Shown here piece after piece: positions 8,375 through 17,298 of a stretch of DNA of 64,000 bases. How positions within the stretch are numbered: the first letter of the stretch is position 1; every line of letters begins with the position of its first letter. The stretch is from positions 62,001-126,000 of the forward strand of contig CP065003.1 in assembly GCA_016700175.1 (NCBI GenBank), read 5' to 3'. Position numbers and translations under genes: made by a program. The stretch is from Acidobacteriota bacterium (lineage in GTDB: Bacteria > Acidobacteriota > Blastocatellia > Pyrinomonadales > Pyrinomonadaceae). Under the pieces are notes generated by a model. That model did not search any database. It was not told where the DNA came from and saw nothing but the letters and a program-made list of their open reading frames with translations.

Positions 8375-9831
8375 AACTCTCGACAGCCATCGATCATATG
8401 AACGCAGCCCCTGCGTCAGCATTTAACCCCGCTTTGCTCGATATCGAAGTGAATTCCTTCGCGACGGATTCACGGGAAGTAAAAGCGGGCGACTTGTTTT
8501 TTGCGTTCTCGCAGCCCGAGTTCGCGAACAACTGCTTCAACGGGGATTTCCAGGACGCCACGCGATTCGTCCCGTCCGCGTTCGAAAGAGGCGCCGCGGC
8601 TTCCGTGATCCGGAAGGACAGGTTCGAAGAGCACAGGGCAGATCTTCAGCCTTTCGAAGACAGGCTGATCTTCGCCGACGACGTGATCGCCGCATTCCAG
8701 GCTCTGGCGAGGGAAGTATACAAAGGATGGGGAAGGCCGGTCGTGGCCGTGACCGGAAGCGCCGGGAAGACCACCGCCAAAGAGCTGACCGCTCACGTGC
8801 TCGGACATTCCGGACTTCGGATCCTGAGGAATATGAAGAACCTGAACAACGGCGTAGGACACCCGATGACGGTTCTGCAGTTAGCCTCGGAAAGGGAATT
8901 CGACGCCGCGGTGCTGGAGATGGGAATGTCCACTCCGAACCGCGAGATCGCAAGGCTCTGCACGATCACGCCGCCCGACGTTGCGATCGAGCTGAATGTT
9001 CTCCCGGTTCACATCGAGCATCTGGGCACGATCGAAAGGATCCGGGACGCGAAAGCGGAACTCGTCGAAGGCCTGAAGCCCGGCGGGACGGCGATCCTGA
9101 ACGCTGACGATCCGCTGGTGATCGGGATGCGTGAAAGGCATCGGGGAAAGACCGTGACCTACGGGATCGACAATCCGGCGGACGTCTCGGCCTCGGACCT
9201 CGAGATGAAGCGGTTCGGCGAGACCTCTTTCACTCTGAGGACCCCGGACGGAGAAGCGCGGGTCGCTCTGGCATTGTCGGGAAAGCACAACGTTTTGAAC
9301 GCGCTCGCCGCATCCGCTGCGGGGCATTGTTTCGGGATGTCCCCGGACAAGATCGCGGAAGCGCTGGGTACCGTCGCTCCGCCTCCGCAGAGAGGCGAAG
9401 TGATCCGCTTCGCCGAAGGATTCACGGTGATCAACGATTCGTACAATTCCAATCCCGACGCGCTTATGAAAATGGTGGCGACGCTTGTCGAAGGCGCACC
9501 GGAAGACTCCAGGAAGATCGTGGTCGCCGGGGAGATGCTCGAACTTGGAAACGAAGAGGCGGCGATCCACAGGAAGGCCGGACGCCAGCTCGCCAAAGCG
9601 GGCATCGACAAGCTGATCGGCGTCCGGGGGCTTGCAAGTGAAATGGTCGAAGCGGCAAGGGAAGCCGGGCTTGAGGACGCTTCGTTCACCGAAGATTCCG
9701 AGACCGCCGGCGGGATCGTTTCGGGCCTGGTCAGGGAAGGCGATGTGGTGTTGGTTAAAGGTTCACGAGGTGTGCGGACCGAGCGCGTGATCGAACGGCT
9801 TTTGGCCGAACACGGCCGGAGCGCCGGATAA
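8371..9831 (+). CDS. murF: UDP-MurNAc-tripeptide:D-Ala-D-Ala ligase MurF
   Basis: This 486-residue ATP-dependent ligase adds D-Ala-D-Ala to the UDP-MurNAc-tripeptide in the cytoplasm. It has the MurF N-terminal domain (DSREVKAGDLFFAF), the Mur ligase P-loop VTGSAGKTTAKELT near 125, NNGVGHPMTVL and VLEMGMS. The C-terminal domain contains INDSYNSNPDAL and GEMLELG. The start is TTG at 8371, overlapping the ftsI stop as TTGA; an ATG nine codons downstream is possible. MurE, which makes its substrate and normally precedes MurF here, is absent from the cluster. Confidence 0.95.
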   Translation: MKLSTAIDHMNAAPASAFNPALLDIEVNSFATDSREVKAGDLFFAFSQPEFANNCFNGDFQDATRFVPSAFERGAAASVIRKDRFEEHRADLQPFEDRLIFADDVIAAFQALAREVYKGWGRPVVAVTGSAGKTTAKELTAHVLGHSGLRILRNMKNLNNGVGHPMTVLQLASEREFDAAVLEMGMSTPNREIARLCTITPPDVAIELNVLPVHIEHLGTIERIRDAKAELVEGLKPGGTAILNADDPLVIGMRERHRGKTVTYGIDNPADVSASDLEMKRFGETSFTLRTPDGEARVALALSGKHNVLNALAASAAGHCFGMSPDKIAEALGTVAPPPQRGEVIRFAEGFTVINDSYNSNPDALMKMVATLVEGAPEDSRKIVVAGEMLELGNEEAAIHRKAGRQLAKAGIDKLIGVRGLASEMVEAAREAGLEDASFTEDSETAGGIVSGLVREGDVVLVKGSRGVRTERVIERLLAEHGRSAG

Positions 9832-9869
9832 GATCGCGCAGGAACGGGATCTGATCCGAGAGGCTGAGA

Positions 9870-11012
9870 ATGCTCTACTTCTTCCTTTATCAACTGATCT
9901 ACAGGGAATACGGCGCGGCAAGTGAGTCGTACGTGTTCAAAGGCCTGAACGTGATCCAGTACATCACGTTCCGCACGACCTGGGCGACGATAACTGCGCT
10001 TTTGATCTCGCTGCTTCTCGGCGGAAAGGTGATCCGCAAGCTCGCCGATATGAAGTTCGGCCAGGAGATCCGGGAAGAGGGCCCGGAGATGCACCAGGAG
10101 AAGCGCGGAACGCCCACGATGGGCGGCATTCTGATCATCGGCTCGGTCTTTATCTCGACCGTTCTCTGGGCAAGGCTCGACAGTATCTACCTATGGATCG
10201 CGCTCGGCGCGACAACGCTCTTTGCATCGATAGGCTTCGCCGACGATTACATAAAGATAGTCAAGAAGCGCAATCTGGGCCTGACCGGAAAGCAGAAACT
10301 GATCTGCCAGGTGATCGTCGCCGGCGGCGTCTGGCTTGGGCTCTACCTGGTGTCGAACTATCCCTGGAACCTAAGCATTCCGTTCTTTAAGGCGACCGCC
10401 GCGGTGGACGGGATCAGCTACATAGGCCCCTGGATATACCTGGCGTTCATCGTGTTCGTGCTTCTCGGCTCCTCGAACGCCGTGAACCTTACGGACGGCC
10501 TCGACGGACTGGCCATCAGCGTCACGTTCATCGCGATGGCGGCCCTGACCGCATTGACCTATGTCGCGAGTGACCGGCGCTGGGCCGATTACCTCGACAT
10601 CACGCATAAACCGGAGGCTGCCGAACTGACGGTCTTCTGCGGGGCGATGGTAGGGGCGAGCCTTGGATTCCTCTGGTTCAACGCGCCAAAGGCGGAAGTT
10701 TTTATGGGCGACGTGGGGTCGCTCGCGATCGGAGGAGCGCTCGGTACGGTGGCGATCCTCACCAAGCAGGAGTTCATGCTGCCGTTCATCGGCGGCGTGT
10801 TCATCATCGAGGCGCTCTCGGTGATGATCCAGGTCTCGGTCTTCAAACTGACCAAGCGCGGCGGAAGGCCCGGGACGAGGATCTTCAAGATGTCGCCGCT
10901 CCATCACCACTTCGAGTACGTGGGGTGGAAGGAACCGAAAATTGTTTTCAGATTCGTGATCATCGCGATACTTTTCGCGCTTTTGAGCCTTTCGACATTG
11001 AAGCTCAGATAA
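9870..11012 (+). CDS. mraY: Phospho-MurNAc-pentapeptide translocase MraY
   Basis: This 380-residue inner-membrane enzyme transfers phospho-MurNAc-pentapeptide to undecaprenyl phosphate, making lipid I. About ten hydrophobic segments are visible. Signatures include GTPTMGGILII, FADDYIKIVKKRNLGL (with the catalytic DD), NAVNLTDGLDGLA, VFMGDVGSLAIGG and the histidine motif MSPLHHHFEYVGW. A purine-rich GAGAGGCTGAGA precedes the ATG. It lies 38 bases after murF and 22 before murD, inside the dcw operon. Confidence 0.96.
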   Translation: MLYFFLYQLIYREYGAASESYVFKGLNVIQYITFRTTWATITALLISLLLGGKVIRKLADMKFGQEIREEGPEMHQEKRGTPTMGGILIIGSVFISTVLWARLDSIYLWIALGATTLFASIGFADDYIKIVKKRNLGLTGKQKLICQVIVAGGVWLGLYLVSNYPWNLSIPFFKATAAVDGISYIGPWIYLAFIVFVLLGSSNAVNLTDGLDGLAISVTFIAMAALTALTYVASDRRWADYLDITHKPEAAELTVFCGAMVGASLGFLWFNAPKAEVFMGDVGSLAIGGALGTVAILTKQEFMLPFIGGVFIIEALSVMIQVSVFKLTKRGGRPGTRIFKMSPLHHHFEYVGWKEPKIVFRFVIIAILFALLSLSTLKLR

Positions 11013-11034
11013 ACAAGCGGTCCGCGGGCGCCGA

Positions 11035-12441
11035 ATGCCCGCCTCGGGAATGGAGATCGAAGGAAGAAAAGCCCTGGTCCTCGGCGCCGGCAAGAGCGGC
11101 GTCGCTTCAGCGGCTTTTCTTGCCTTGCGGGGTGCGGTCGTTGCGCTTCACGACAAGAAGCCTCTCGCCGAATGGTCGGAAGAGGCGCGCTCTTTGAAAA
11201 CCACTCACAACGTGGGATTGATCGACGGGAACATCCCTTCGTGGCTCCTGGATCAGATCGATCTTGTGATCATCAGCCCGGGCGTGCCGAAGAGCGTCGT
11301 CCCGGCGCGATACGTAGACCGTAAGGACGGAGAGGTGATCGGCGAGGTCGAGCTCGCTTACCGCTTTCTGAAGGGAAGGCTGGTCGGGATCACTGGATCG
11401 AACGGGAAGACGACCACGACCAGCCTGGTCGGCGCGATCCTCAAGAACGCGGGGATCGAGACACAGGTCGGCGGGAACATCGGGGTGCCTTTGCTTTCGC
11501 TTGCCGAGTCCTCCACCGACGACTGCTGGACCGTCGCCGAGCTCTCGAGTTTCCAGCTCGAGACCATCGTCGACCTGAGGCCGAACGTTGGGATCTGCCT
11601 GAACGTGACTCCGAACCATATGGACCGGTACGACCTGTTCACGGACTATGCTGCCGCGAAACACAGGCTGTTCGAGAATCAGACCCCGGAAGACGTCGCG
11701 ATCCTGAATGCGGACGACGAAGTGACCGCTTCGTGGGCTAAGGGATTGAAAGCGCACACAGTGTTCTTCTCGACCTCCGGGGAGCTCGACGAGGGACTTT
11801 TCCTTCGGGGTGACGAGCTCGTTTCGAGATCGGGCAACAGCGAGAAGGTCCTCGGGCTGCGGAGCGGGATGAAACTGCGCGGGATCCACAATGTCCAGAA
11901 CGTGCTCGCCGCGATGGCGGCCGGACTCGCCTGCGGCGCCGATCCGGAGTCGATGCGCGAAGCCGTGAACGGTTTCAACGCCGTCGAGCACCGGCTCGAG
12001 TTCGTTGCCGCGATCGGAGGGATAGATTTCTACAACGACTCGAAGGCGACCTCCGTCGACGCAACCCTGAAGGCGCTGGAAGCGATAGCCGGCGAAAGCA
12101 AGGGTCAGATCGTGCTGATACTCGGCGGGCTCGGCAAGAACGCGCCGTACGCGCCTCTCGCGGACCTTGTCGCGTCGAGGGTAAGAACGCTGGTCCTGAT
12201 CGGCGAAGACGCGGCGAACATCGACGAACAGCTCGGAGGACTGACGGAAACCGTCCGTGCGGATTCGATGGCGGACGCGGTCAGGGTCTCGTTCGAAGCG
12301 GCAAGGGAAGGCGACACGGTACTGCTTGCTCCGGCGTGCGCGAGCTTCGATATGTACAAGGGTTTCGAGGAAAGGGGAGACGATTTCAAGAACGAGGTGG
12401 CGAGGCTTGGCGTGTCTCTCGCCGAAGGTTCTGCCGGCTGA
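11035..12441 (+). CDS. murD: UDP-MurNAc-L-alanine:D-glutamate ligase MurD
   Basis: This 468-residue cytoplasmic Mur ligase adds D-Glu to UDP-MurNAc-L-Ala. The Rossmann-like N-terminus (ALVLGAGKSGVASAAFLALRG) binds the uracil nucleotide. The P-loop GITGSNGKTTTTSLVG is near 118-133, ELSSFQLE near 180 and NVTPNHMDRY near 200. The C-terminal domain has FYNDSKATSVDATLKAL and LILGGLGKNA. The ATG at 11035 gives five extra residues ahead of a second ATG (MEIEGRKALV) that is equally plausible. The stop is 10 bases upstream of the ftsW start. Confidence 0.95.
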   Translation: MPASGMEIEGRKALVLGAGKSGVASAAFLALRGAVVALHDKKPLAEWSEEARSLKTTHNVGLIDGNIPSWLLDQIDLVIISPGVPKSVVPARYVDRKDGEVIGEVELAYRFLKGRLVGITGSNGKTTTTSLVGAILKNAGIETQVGGNIGVPLLSLAESSTDDCWTVAELSSFQLETIVDLRPNVGICLNVTPNHMDRYDLFTDYAAAKHRLFENQTPEDVAILNADDEVTASWAKGLKAHTVFFSTSGELDEGLFLRGDELVSRSGNSEKVLGLRSGMKLRGIHNVQNVLAAMAAGLACGADPESMREAVNGFNAVEHRLEFVAAIGGIDFYNDSKATSVDATLKALEAIAGESKGQIVLILGGLGKNAPYAPLADLVASRVRTLVLIGEDAANIDEQLGGLTETVRADSMADAVRVSFEAAREGDTVLLAPACASFDMYKGFEERGDDFKNEVARLGVSLAEGSAG

Positions 12442-12451
12442 ACTATTTCTT

Positions 12452-13666
12452 ATGGCGAAGAAGCTTCGAATGGACTGGTTCCTGCTCGTGCTCACTGCGA
12501 TGCTCGCGCTGTTCGGCGCGGTGATGGTCTACAGCGCGTCGGCGATGATCTCGCACAGGGAAACGGGCGGCGAGACGTACTTCGCGTACTTCAACAAGCA
12601 GCTGATCTTTACGGCCGTCGGCCTTGTGCTGATGGCAGCCGCTGCGAAGTTCGATTACAAGTGGCTGATGAAGCCCTGGATCGTCTATTCCGCCCTCACC
12701 GTCACGGTCGTGCTTCTCGCCGCGGTGTTCGCTTTCCCGCCCGTGAACGGCGCCCAGAGGTGGATCCGCGTTGCGGGATTCTCGTTCCAGCCGTCGGAAC
12801 TCGCGAAGATCACTCTGCCGCTTTTCCTCGCGTATTTCCTGACGAGGAACGCAGACAGCGTCGGCAGCATAAAGGAAACCGTGCTTCCGTGCGTGCTCGC
12901 GCTGGCGGTGCTCGGCGGGCTGATATATTTCGAGCCGGACCTCGGGACGCTGATCGTGCTTTGCGCCGTCTTCGTCACGGTCTATTTCGCGGGAGGAGCG
13001 AAGTTTCTGCACGTTGCCGCCGTGGGAACGGGCCTGCTCGCGGTGGGAGTCGCCGCGCTTGTGTTCGCTCCTTGGAGGCTCGAACGCCTTGCGGCGTTTA
13101 TGGACCCGTTCGAGAAGTCCGACAGCTCCGGCTACCAGGTCGTCCAGTCGCTCTACGCGATCGGCTCGGGCGGCGTTTTCGGCGAAGGATTCGCGCAGGG
13201 ACAGCAGAAGCTGTTCTACCTTCCGTACCCGCATTCGGATTTCATCTTCGCCGTTGTAGGCGAGGAACTGGGACTGGTCGGAACGTTGGCAGTGCTTCTG
13301 GCATTCGGCCTGCTGCTCTGGAGAGGCGCCCGGGCGGCATTGCTCGCTCCGGACCGTTTCGGGATGCTGCTCGGGATCGGGCTGATCACGGGGATCGTCG
13401 TGCAGGCGCTCTTTAATATAAGTGTCGTGATCTCGATACTGCCTCCGAAAGGGATCCCCCTGCCGTTCATTTCGTATGGCGGATCGTCGATCCTGGTTAC
13501 GCTTGTCTCCATAGGGATCCTTTTGAACATTTCGCAGTACGCCGGCTTCCTTTCGTTCGAGGACGGCCTTCACAGGACGCAGACGCCCAGAAAGGAAAGG
13601 AAAGGAAAGAAGCTCACGAGGAAACGGCCTGTAAAAGGCCAAAGCAAGGTGAAGATGGGCGCCTGA
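12452..13666 (+). CDS. ftsW: Septal peptidoglycan polymerase FtsW (SEDS family)
   Basis: This 404-residue SEDS glycosyltransferase polymerises lipid II at the septum together with FtsI. I use the ATG at 12452 (MAKKLRMDWFLL). The longer open frame back to 12257 reads through murD out of frame and is not real. About ten transmembrane helices are visible, with GAVMVYSAS in the first. Family motifs are FQPSELAKI, FEPDLGTLIVL, GYQVVQSLYAIGSGG, LPYPHSDFIFAVVGEELG and PFISYGGSSI near 355. A Lys/Arg-rich cytoplasmic tail closes the protein. Confidence 0.95.
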   Translation: MAKKLRMDWFLLVLTAMLALFGAVMVYSASAMISHRETGGETYFAYFNKQLIFTAVGLVLMAAAAKFDYKWLMKPWIVYSALTVTVVLLAAVFAFPPVNGAQRWIRVAGFSFQPSELAKITLPLFLAYFLTRNADSVGSIKETVLPCVLALAVLGGLIYFEPDLGTLIVLCAVFVTVYFAGGAKFLHVAAVGTGLLAVGVAALVFAPWRLERLAAFMDPFEKSDSSGYQVVQSLYAIGSGGVFGEGFAQGQQKLFYLPYPHSDFIFAVVGEELGLVGTLAVLLAFGLLLWRGARAALLAPDRFGMLLGIGLITGIVVQALFNISVVISILPPKGIPLPFISYGGSSILVTLVSIGILLNISQYAGFLSFEDGLHRTQTPRKERKGKKLTRKRPVKGQSKVKMGA

Positions 13667-13684
13667 CCGTCTTCCGTGTTTGAA

Positions 13685-14764
13685 ATGAAGGTGATCATCG
13701 CCGCCGGAGGAACCGGCGGGCACATCTATCCGGGAATCGCGGTTGCGAAAGAGATCCTCGCGAGGGGCGGGAACGAGGTCCTGTTCGTAGGCGCCCGAGG
13801 CGGCATCGAGACACGGATAGTGCCCGACAGCGGCTTTCGGATCGAGACGATCAGCAGCAAGGGGCTGAAGAGCGTGGGGCTCGCGGGCAAGCTGAAGGGG
13901 CTCGCGCTTTTGCCGAAGAGCTTCGTCGATTCGATCCGGATAATAAGGAAGTTCAGGCCGGACGTCGTGGTCGGTGCCGGCGGTTACGTTACGGGTCCTG
14001 TGCTTCTGATGGCGAGCTTCCTCAGGGTGCCGACGCTGGTGATGGATTCGAACGCGCTTCCGGGATTCACGAACCGACAGCTCGCGCCGTTCGTGACGAA
14101 GGCGGCTTTGACATTCGAAGAGGCGCTGCCGCACTTCGGAAAGAAGGGGGTGGTGATCGGAAATCCCGTGAGGGAGGAGTTCTTTGAGATCGAGCCGCGT
14201 ATCGCAGGCGAAAGATTGAACATACTTCTGTTCGGCGGTTCGCAGGGCGCGCGCGGGATCAACACCGCGATGGTCGCCGCATTGCCGCATCTCGCGGATG
14301 TGAAGGGCCGCTTGAACATCACGCACCAGACGGGGACTGCCGATCTGGAGAACGTCAGGCGGGGCTACGCTGAAGCGGGCTGGGACGAGGCTGAAGTGAC
14401 GGAATACATCAATGAGATCGTGGACAAGTTCCGCGATGCCGATCTCTTGATCACCCGTGCCGGCGCGACAACCTGCGCGGAGCTCGCGGCGGCCGGGAGG
14501 CCCGCGATCATGGTGCCTCTGCCGACGGCGGCGGACGACCACCAGCGAAAGAACGCCGAAGCGATGCAGGACGCAGGCGCGGCGAGAATGATCCTGCAGA
14601 AGGACCTGACGGGCGAAAGGCTCGCGGAGGAAATCAGGGAGTTATTAGGCGACCGTCCCCGCTTGGCGCAGATGAGCGACGCGGCGAGGAGGCTCGCGAA
14701 ACGCGACGCGGCGAAAGCGGCGGCTGAGTTGATAGAGCAGTTAGCGGTGAGCGGTGAGCAGTGA
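13685..14764 (+). CDS. murG: UDP-GlcNAc:lipid I GlcNAc transferase MurG
   Basis: This protein of about 359 residues is a peripheral membrane glycosyltransferase that makes lipid II. It has IIAAGGTGGHIYPGIAVA at the N-terminus, VVGAGGYVTGPV, LLFGGSQGARGIN and the UDP-GlcNAc site RAGATTCAELAAAGRPAIMVPLP near 260-285. The ATG at 13685 begins directly with the conserved strand; a GTG at 13676 would add three residues. The last residues (about LAVSGEQ) and the stop codon are encoded by the first units of the heptamer repeat array that follows, so the natural C-terminus appears to have been replaced or extended by repeat sequence. Confidence 0.94.
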   Translation: MKVIIAAGGTGGHIYPGIAVAKEILARGGNEVLFVGARGGIETRIVPDSGFRIETISSKGLKSVGLAGKLKGLALLPKSFVDSIRIIRKFRPDVVVGAGGYVTGPVLLMASFLRVPTLVMDSNALPGFTNRQLAPFVTKAALTFEEALPHFGKKGVVIGNPVREEFFEIEPRIAGERLNILLFGGSQGARGINTAMVAALPHLADVKGRLNITHQTGTADLENVRRGYAEAGWDEAEVTEYINEIVDKFRDADLLITRAGATTCAELAAAGRPAIMVPLPTAADDHQRKNAEAMQDAGAARMILQKDLTGERLAEEIRELLGDRPRLAQMSDAARRLAKRDAAKAAAELIEQLAVSGEQ

Positions 14765-15060
14765 GCAGAGAGCAGAGAGCAGAGAGCGGTGAGCGGTGAG
14801 CAGTGAGCAGTGAGCAGTGAGCAGTTAGCGGTGAGCCGTTTAGCGGCGGGCTTGCCCGCCATTAGAGCAGAGAGCAGTGAGCAGTGAGCGGTGAGCGGTG
14901 AGCGGTGAGCAGTAAGCAGTTAGGAGTAAGAAGCGAGCTGAAAGCGCCAGGCAGTAAGGATGGGTAAAGAGTAAAGGATATGGACCAAGTAATTCACAAC
15001 ATTGATTAGTTCAGTTTTCGCTGTTCTTACTGCTCACTGCTCACCGCTCACAGCTAACTC
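14737..15060. repeat. Opposed heptanucleotide arrays between murG and murC
   Basis: From 14737, about 30 units of a degenerate heptamer (GCAGTGA, GCGGTGA, GCAGAGA, GCAGTAA) run to about 14950. They are broken once by a GGCGGGCTTGCCCGCC palindrome near 14843-14860. At 15029-15060 four to five units run in the opposite orientation (GCTCACT, GCTCACC, GCTCACA). The two arms could fold into a long RNA hairpin inside the dcw transcript. The gap between the two genes is 306 bases and I see no gene in it. The same heptamer family recurs at 39187-39308 and, in short runs, near 50603 and 52433. Confidence 0.85.
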
Positions 15061-15070
15061 CTGAATTCTT

Positions 15071-16462
15071 ATGTTTCGTCACGTAAAAAACATACATTTC
15101 ATAGGAATCGGCGGTATCGGGATGAGCGGCATCGCCGAGGTCCTCTCGAACCTCGGGTTCAATGTCTCCGGCTCGGACCTGAACCGCTCGAAGAACACCG
15201 AACGGCTCGAGAAGGTCGTCGGAGTAAGCGTCTTCGAAGGCCATTCCGCGGAGAACATAGGCGACGCGGAGGTCGTCGTCTATTCGTCTGCCGTAAAGCA
15301 GGACAATCCGGAGATCGTCGCCGCGCGAGAAAAGAAGATCCCGGTCATTCCCCGAGCCGAGATGCTCGCCGAGCTTATGACCCTCAAACCGTATTCGGTG
15401 GCGGTTTCGGGATCGCACGGCAAGACCTCGACGACCTCGATGGTCGCCACGGTCCTGGGTCACGCCGGGATCGATCCGACGACCATCGTCGGCGGCGTAG
15501 TGGACACGCTCGGTTCGAACGCGAAGCTCGGAGATTCCGAATGGTTCGTGACGGAGGCCGACGAGAGCGACCGCTCGTTCCTTATGCTTTATCCGACGAT
15601 CGCCGTCGTGACGAACATCGACCGCGAGCATATGGAATCGTACGCGGGAATGGAAGACGTCTTTCAATGCTTCACGGACTTTGTCAACAAGGTGCCGTTC
15701 TACGGCGCGGCGGTCCTGTGTATGGACGACCCGCACGTGCAGTCGATCATCCCGAAAGTAACCCGGAGGATCGTCACCTATGGCCTCAGCACGCAGGCGG
15801 ACGTCTCCGCGAGAGACATTACGTTCAACCAGGATTTCGGATCGAGCTTCACCGTGATGAGCCGTCACCAGGAGCTCGGCAGGATCGACCTTCCGGTTCC
15901 CGGAAGACACAACGTCTATAACGCTCTCGCCGCGGTCGCGGTCGCGCTCGAGCTCGACGTCGAGTTCCCGAAGATCTCCGAAGCGTTCGCGGAATTCAAG
16001 AACGCCGACCGCCGGTTCCAGTACAAGGGCACGGTCAAGGACATCGCGGTCTTTGACGATTACGGACATCATCCGACCGAGATCACCGCGACGCTCGAGG
16101 CGGCGAAGAACAGCGCCGGCGGCCGTCGGATCGTCGTCGTGTTCCAGCCTCATAGGTACACCAGGACCAAGGACCTCATGGAAGAGTTCGCGACCTCGTT
16201 CAACAACGCCGACAAGGTCTTCCTGCTCGACATCTATCCGGCAAGCGAGGCGCCGATCGAGGGGATCACCGCGGAAGTGCTGGCCGACAAGATCGAGGGC
16301 TTTGGTCACCGCGGTGTGAAGTACATAGGCGAGATCGGCACCGCTGCGGGAGTGGTCTCCTCCGAACTGGAGCCCAATGACCTCTTGATAACACTCGGCG
16401 CGGGAAGCATTACGAAACTTTCCGACGAGATACTCGAACAGCTCAGGAGCGCAAATGCCTAG
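15071..16462 (+). CDS. murC: UDP-MurNAc:L-alanine ligase MurC
   Basis: This 463-residue cytoplasmic ligase performs the first amino-acid addition to UDP-MurNAc. It has the N-terminal HFIGIGGIGMSGIAEVL, the P-loop SGSHGKTSTTSMVATV near 115-130, EADESDRSFL, NIDREHMESY and the C-terminal FDDYGHHPTEITATL and FQPHRYTRTKDL. Length and motifs are full. It begins 10 bases after the heptamer repeat, so its translation depends on whatever transcript passes through that structure or on a local promoter I cannot identify. MurB and Ddl, which often follow it, are missing. The 3' end overlaps ftsQ by 8 bases. Confidence 0.96.
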   Translation: MFRHVKNIHFIGIGGIGMSGIAEVLSNLGFNVSGSDLNRSKNTERLEKVVGVSVFEGHSAENIGDAEVVVYSSAVKQDNPEIVAAREKKIPVIPRAEMLAELMTLKPYSVAVSGSHGKTSTTSMVATVLGHAGIDPTTIVGGVVDTLGSNAKLGDSEWFVTEADESDRSFLMLYPTIAVVTNIDREHMESYAGMEDVFQCFTDFVNKVPFYGAAVLCMDDPHVQSIIPKVTRRIVTYGLSTQADVSARDITFNQDFGSSFTVMSRHQELGRIDLPVPGRHNVYNALAAVAVALELDVEFPKISEAFAEFKNADRRFQYKGTVKDIAVFDDYGHHPTEITATLEAAKNSAGGRRIVVVFQPHRYTRTKDLMEEFATSFNNADKVFLLDIYPASEAPIEGITAEVLADKIEGFGHRGVKYIGEIGTAAGVVSSELEPNDLLITLGAGSITKLSDEILEQLRSANA

Positions 16463-17279
16463 AAAGACAACCAAGACAAGAACACGGCGTGCGAAGGCCG
16501 CGCCCCGGGCGAGAAAGAAGACAGGCGGAAGCAAGCTTATAAATTTCGCGGTTCCGCTCTTTCTCGCAGCCTGCATTCTCTTCTGCCTGGGGCTCTTGTT
16601 CTCAGCGGCTTTTCGCAGCGCGGCGTCGTCGGACTTCTTCCGCGTCCGGAACGTCGAGACACTCGGAGCTGAACGGGTCTCTTCGAAGAAGGTCGAGCAG
16701 ATCGTCCGCGCCGAGGCATTCAGGTCGGGCGTCTGGAGCGCGGACCTTGGGACCATCAGGGACGAGGTCGAGAAACTGACGTTCGTCCGGCACGCGAGCG
16801 TGTCGAGGGTGCTTCCGGACACGGTTCGGGTGACGATCGAAGAAAGGCGGCCGGTAGCGATCGTACGGATCGGCGAAAGCGATTACCTTGTCGACGCAGA
16901 GGCGACCGTGCTTGCGAAGATCACGAAGGATGTGAAGGGGCCGGTACCGCCGTTCGTGATGACGGGCTGGGATCCCGACCGAAGCGAGGCCGCGTCGGCG
17001 ATGAACCTCAAACGGGTCGAACTGTATGTGAGGCTCGTCGAAGAATGGCGGAGGTTCGGGCTGGCCAGGCGTGTTCGTTCGCTCGACCTCTCGGATATCA
17101 AGGACCCGCAGGCGAAGGTCGAGGATTCGGGGGAAACGGTGACCATCTCGCTGGGCGAGGGCGACTATGCGGAAGGCCTGCAGAAGGGCCTGGAAACGAT
17201 CGCCGGAAAAGGCGGAAAGATCAAATACGTGATCGCGCCGAACGACCCGAATCCCGTGGTCGGATACAGGAACTCCTGA
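16455..17279 (+). CDS. ftsQ: Cell division protein FtsQ/DivIB
   Basis: A 274-residue bitopic inner-membrane protein. The cytoplasmic tail is strongly basic (KTTKTRTRRAKAAPRARKK) and a transmembrane helix spans about 32-50. A POTRA-type domain follows (FFRVRNVETLGAERVSSKKV, then HASVSRVLPDTVRVTIEERRPVAIV), and then the FtsQ beta domain. This is the expected FtsQ architecture and it sits directly before ftsA. FtsQ binds FtsL/FtsB in the divisome. It overlaps murC by 8 bases and ends 19 bases before ftsA, so coupled expression is likely. Confidence 0.9.
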   Translation: MPRKTTKTRTRRAKAAPRARKKTGGSKLINFAVPLFLAACILFCLGLLFSAAFRSAASSDFFRVRNVETLGAERVSSKKVEQIVRAEAFRSGVWSADLGTIRDEVEKLTFVRHASVSRVLPDTVRVTIEERRPVAIVRIGESDYLVDAEATVLAKITKDVKGPVPPFVMTGWDPDRSEAASAMNLKRVELYVRLVEEWRRFGLARRVRSLDLSDIKDPQAKVEDSGETVTISLGEGDYAEGLQKGLETIAGKGGKIKYVIAPNDPNPVVGYRNS

Positions 17280-17298
17280 CACGGAGGACCGGAAAGCT

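Noticed and set aside
6632..8422. A 596-codon open frame on the minus strand
   Set aside because: Antisense shadow of ftsI; the plus-strand frame carries all PBP motifs.
12443..14542. A 699-codon open frame on the minus strand
   Set aside because: It is antisense to ftsW and murG, rich in Arg/His/Asp as expected for a GC-rich shadow, with no domain.
14737..15060. CRISPR or phase-variation tract within a gene
   Set aside because: Period-7 tandem units with no spacers, located between genes; only the last murG codons enter the array.
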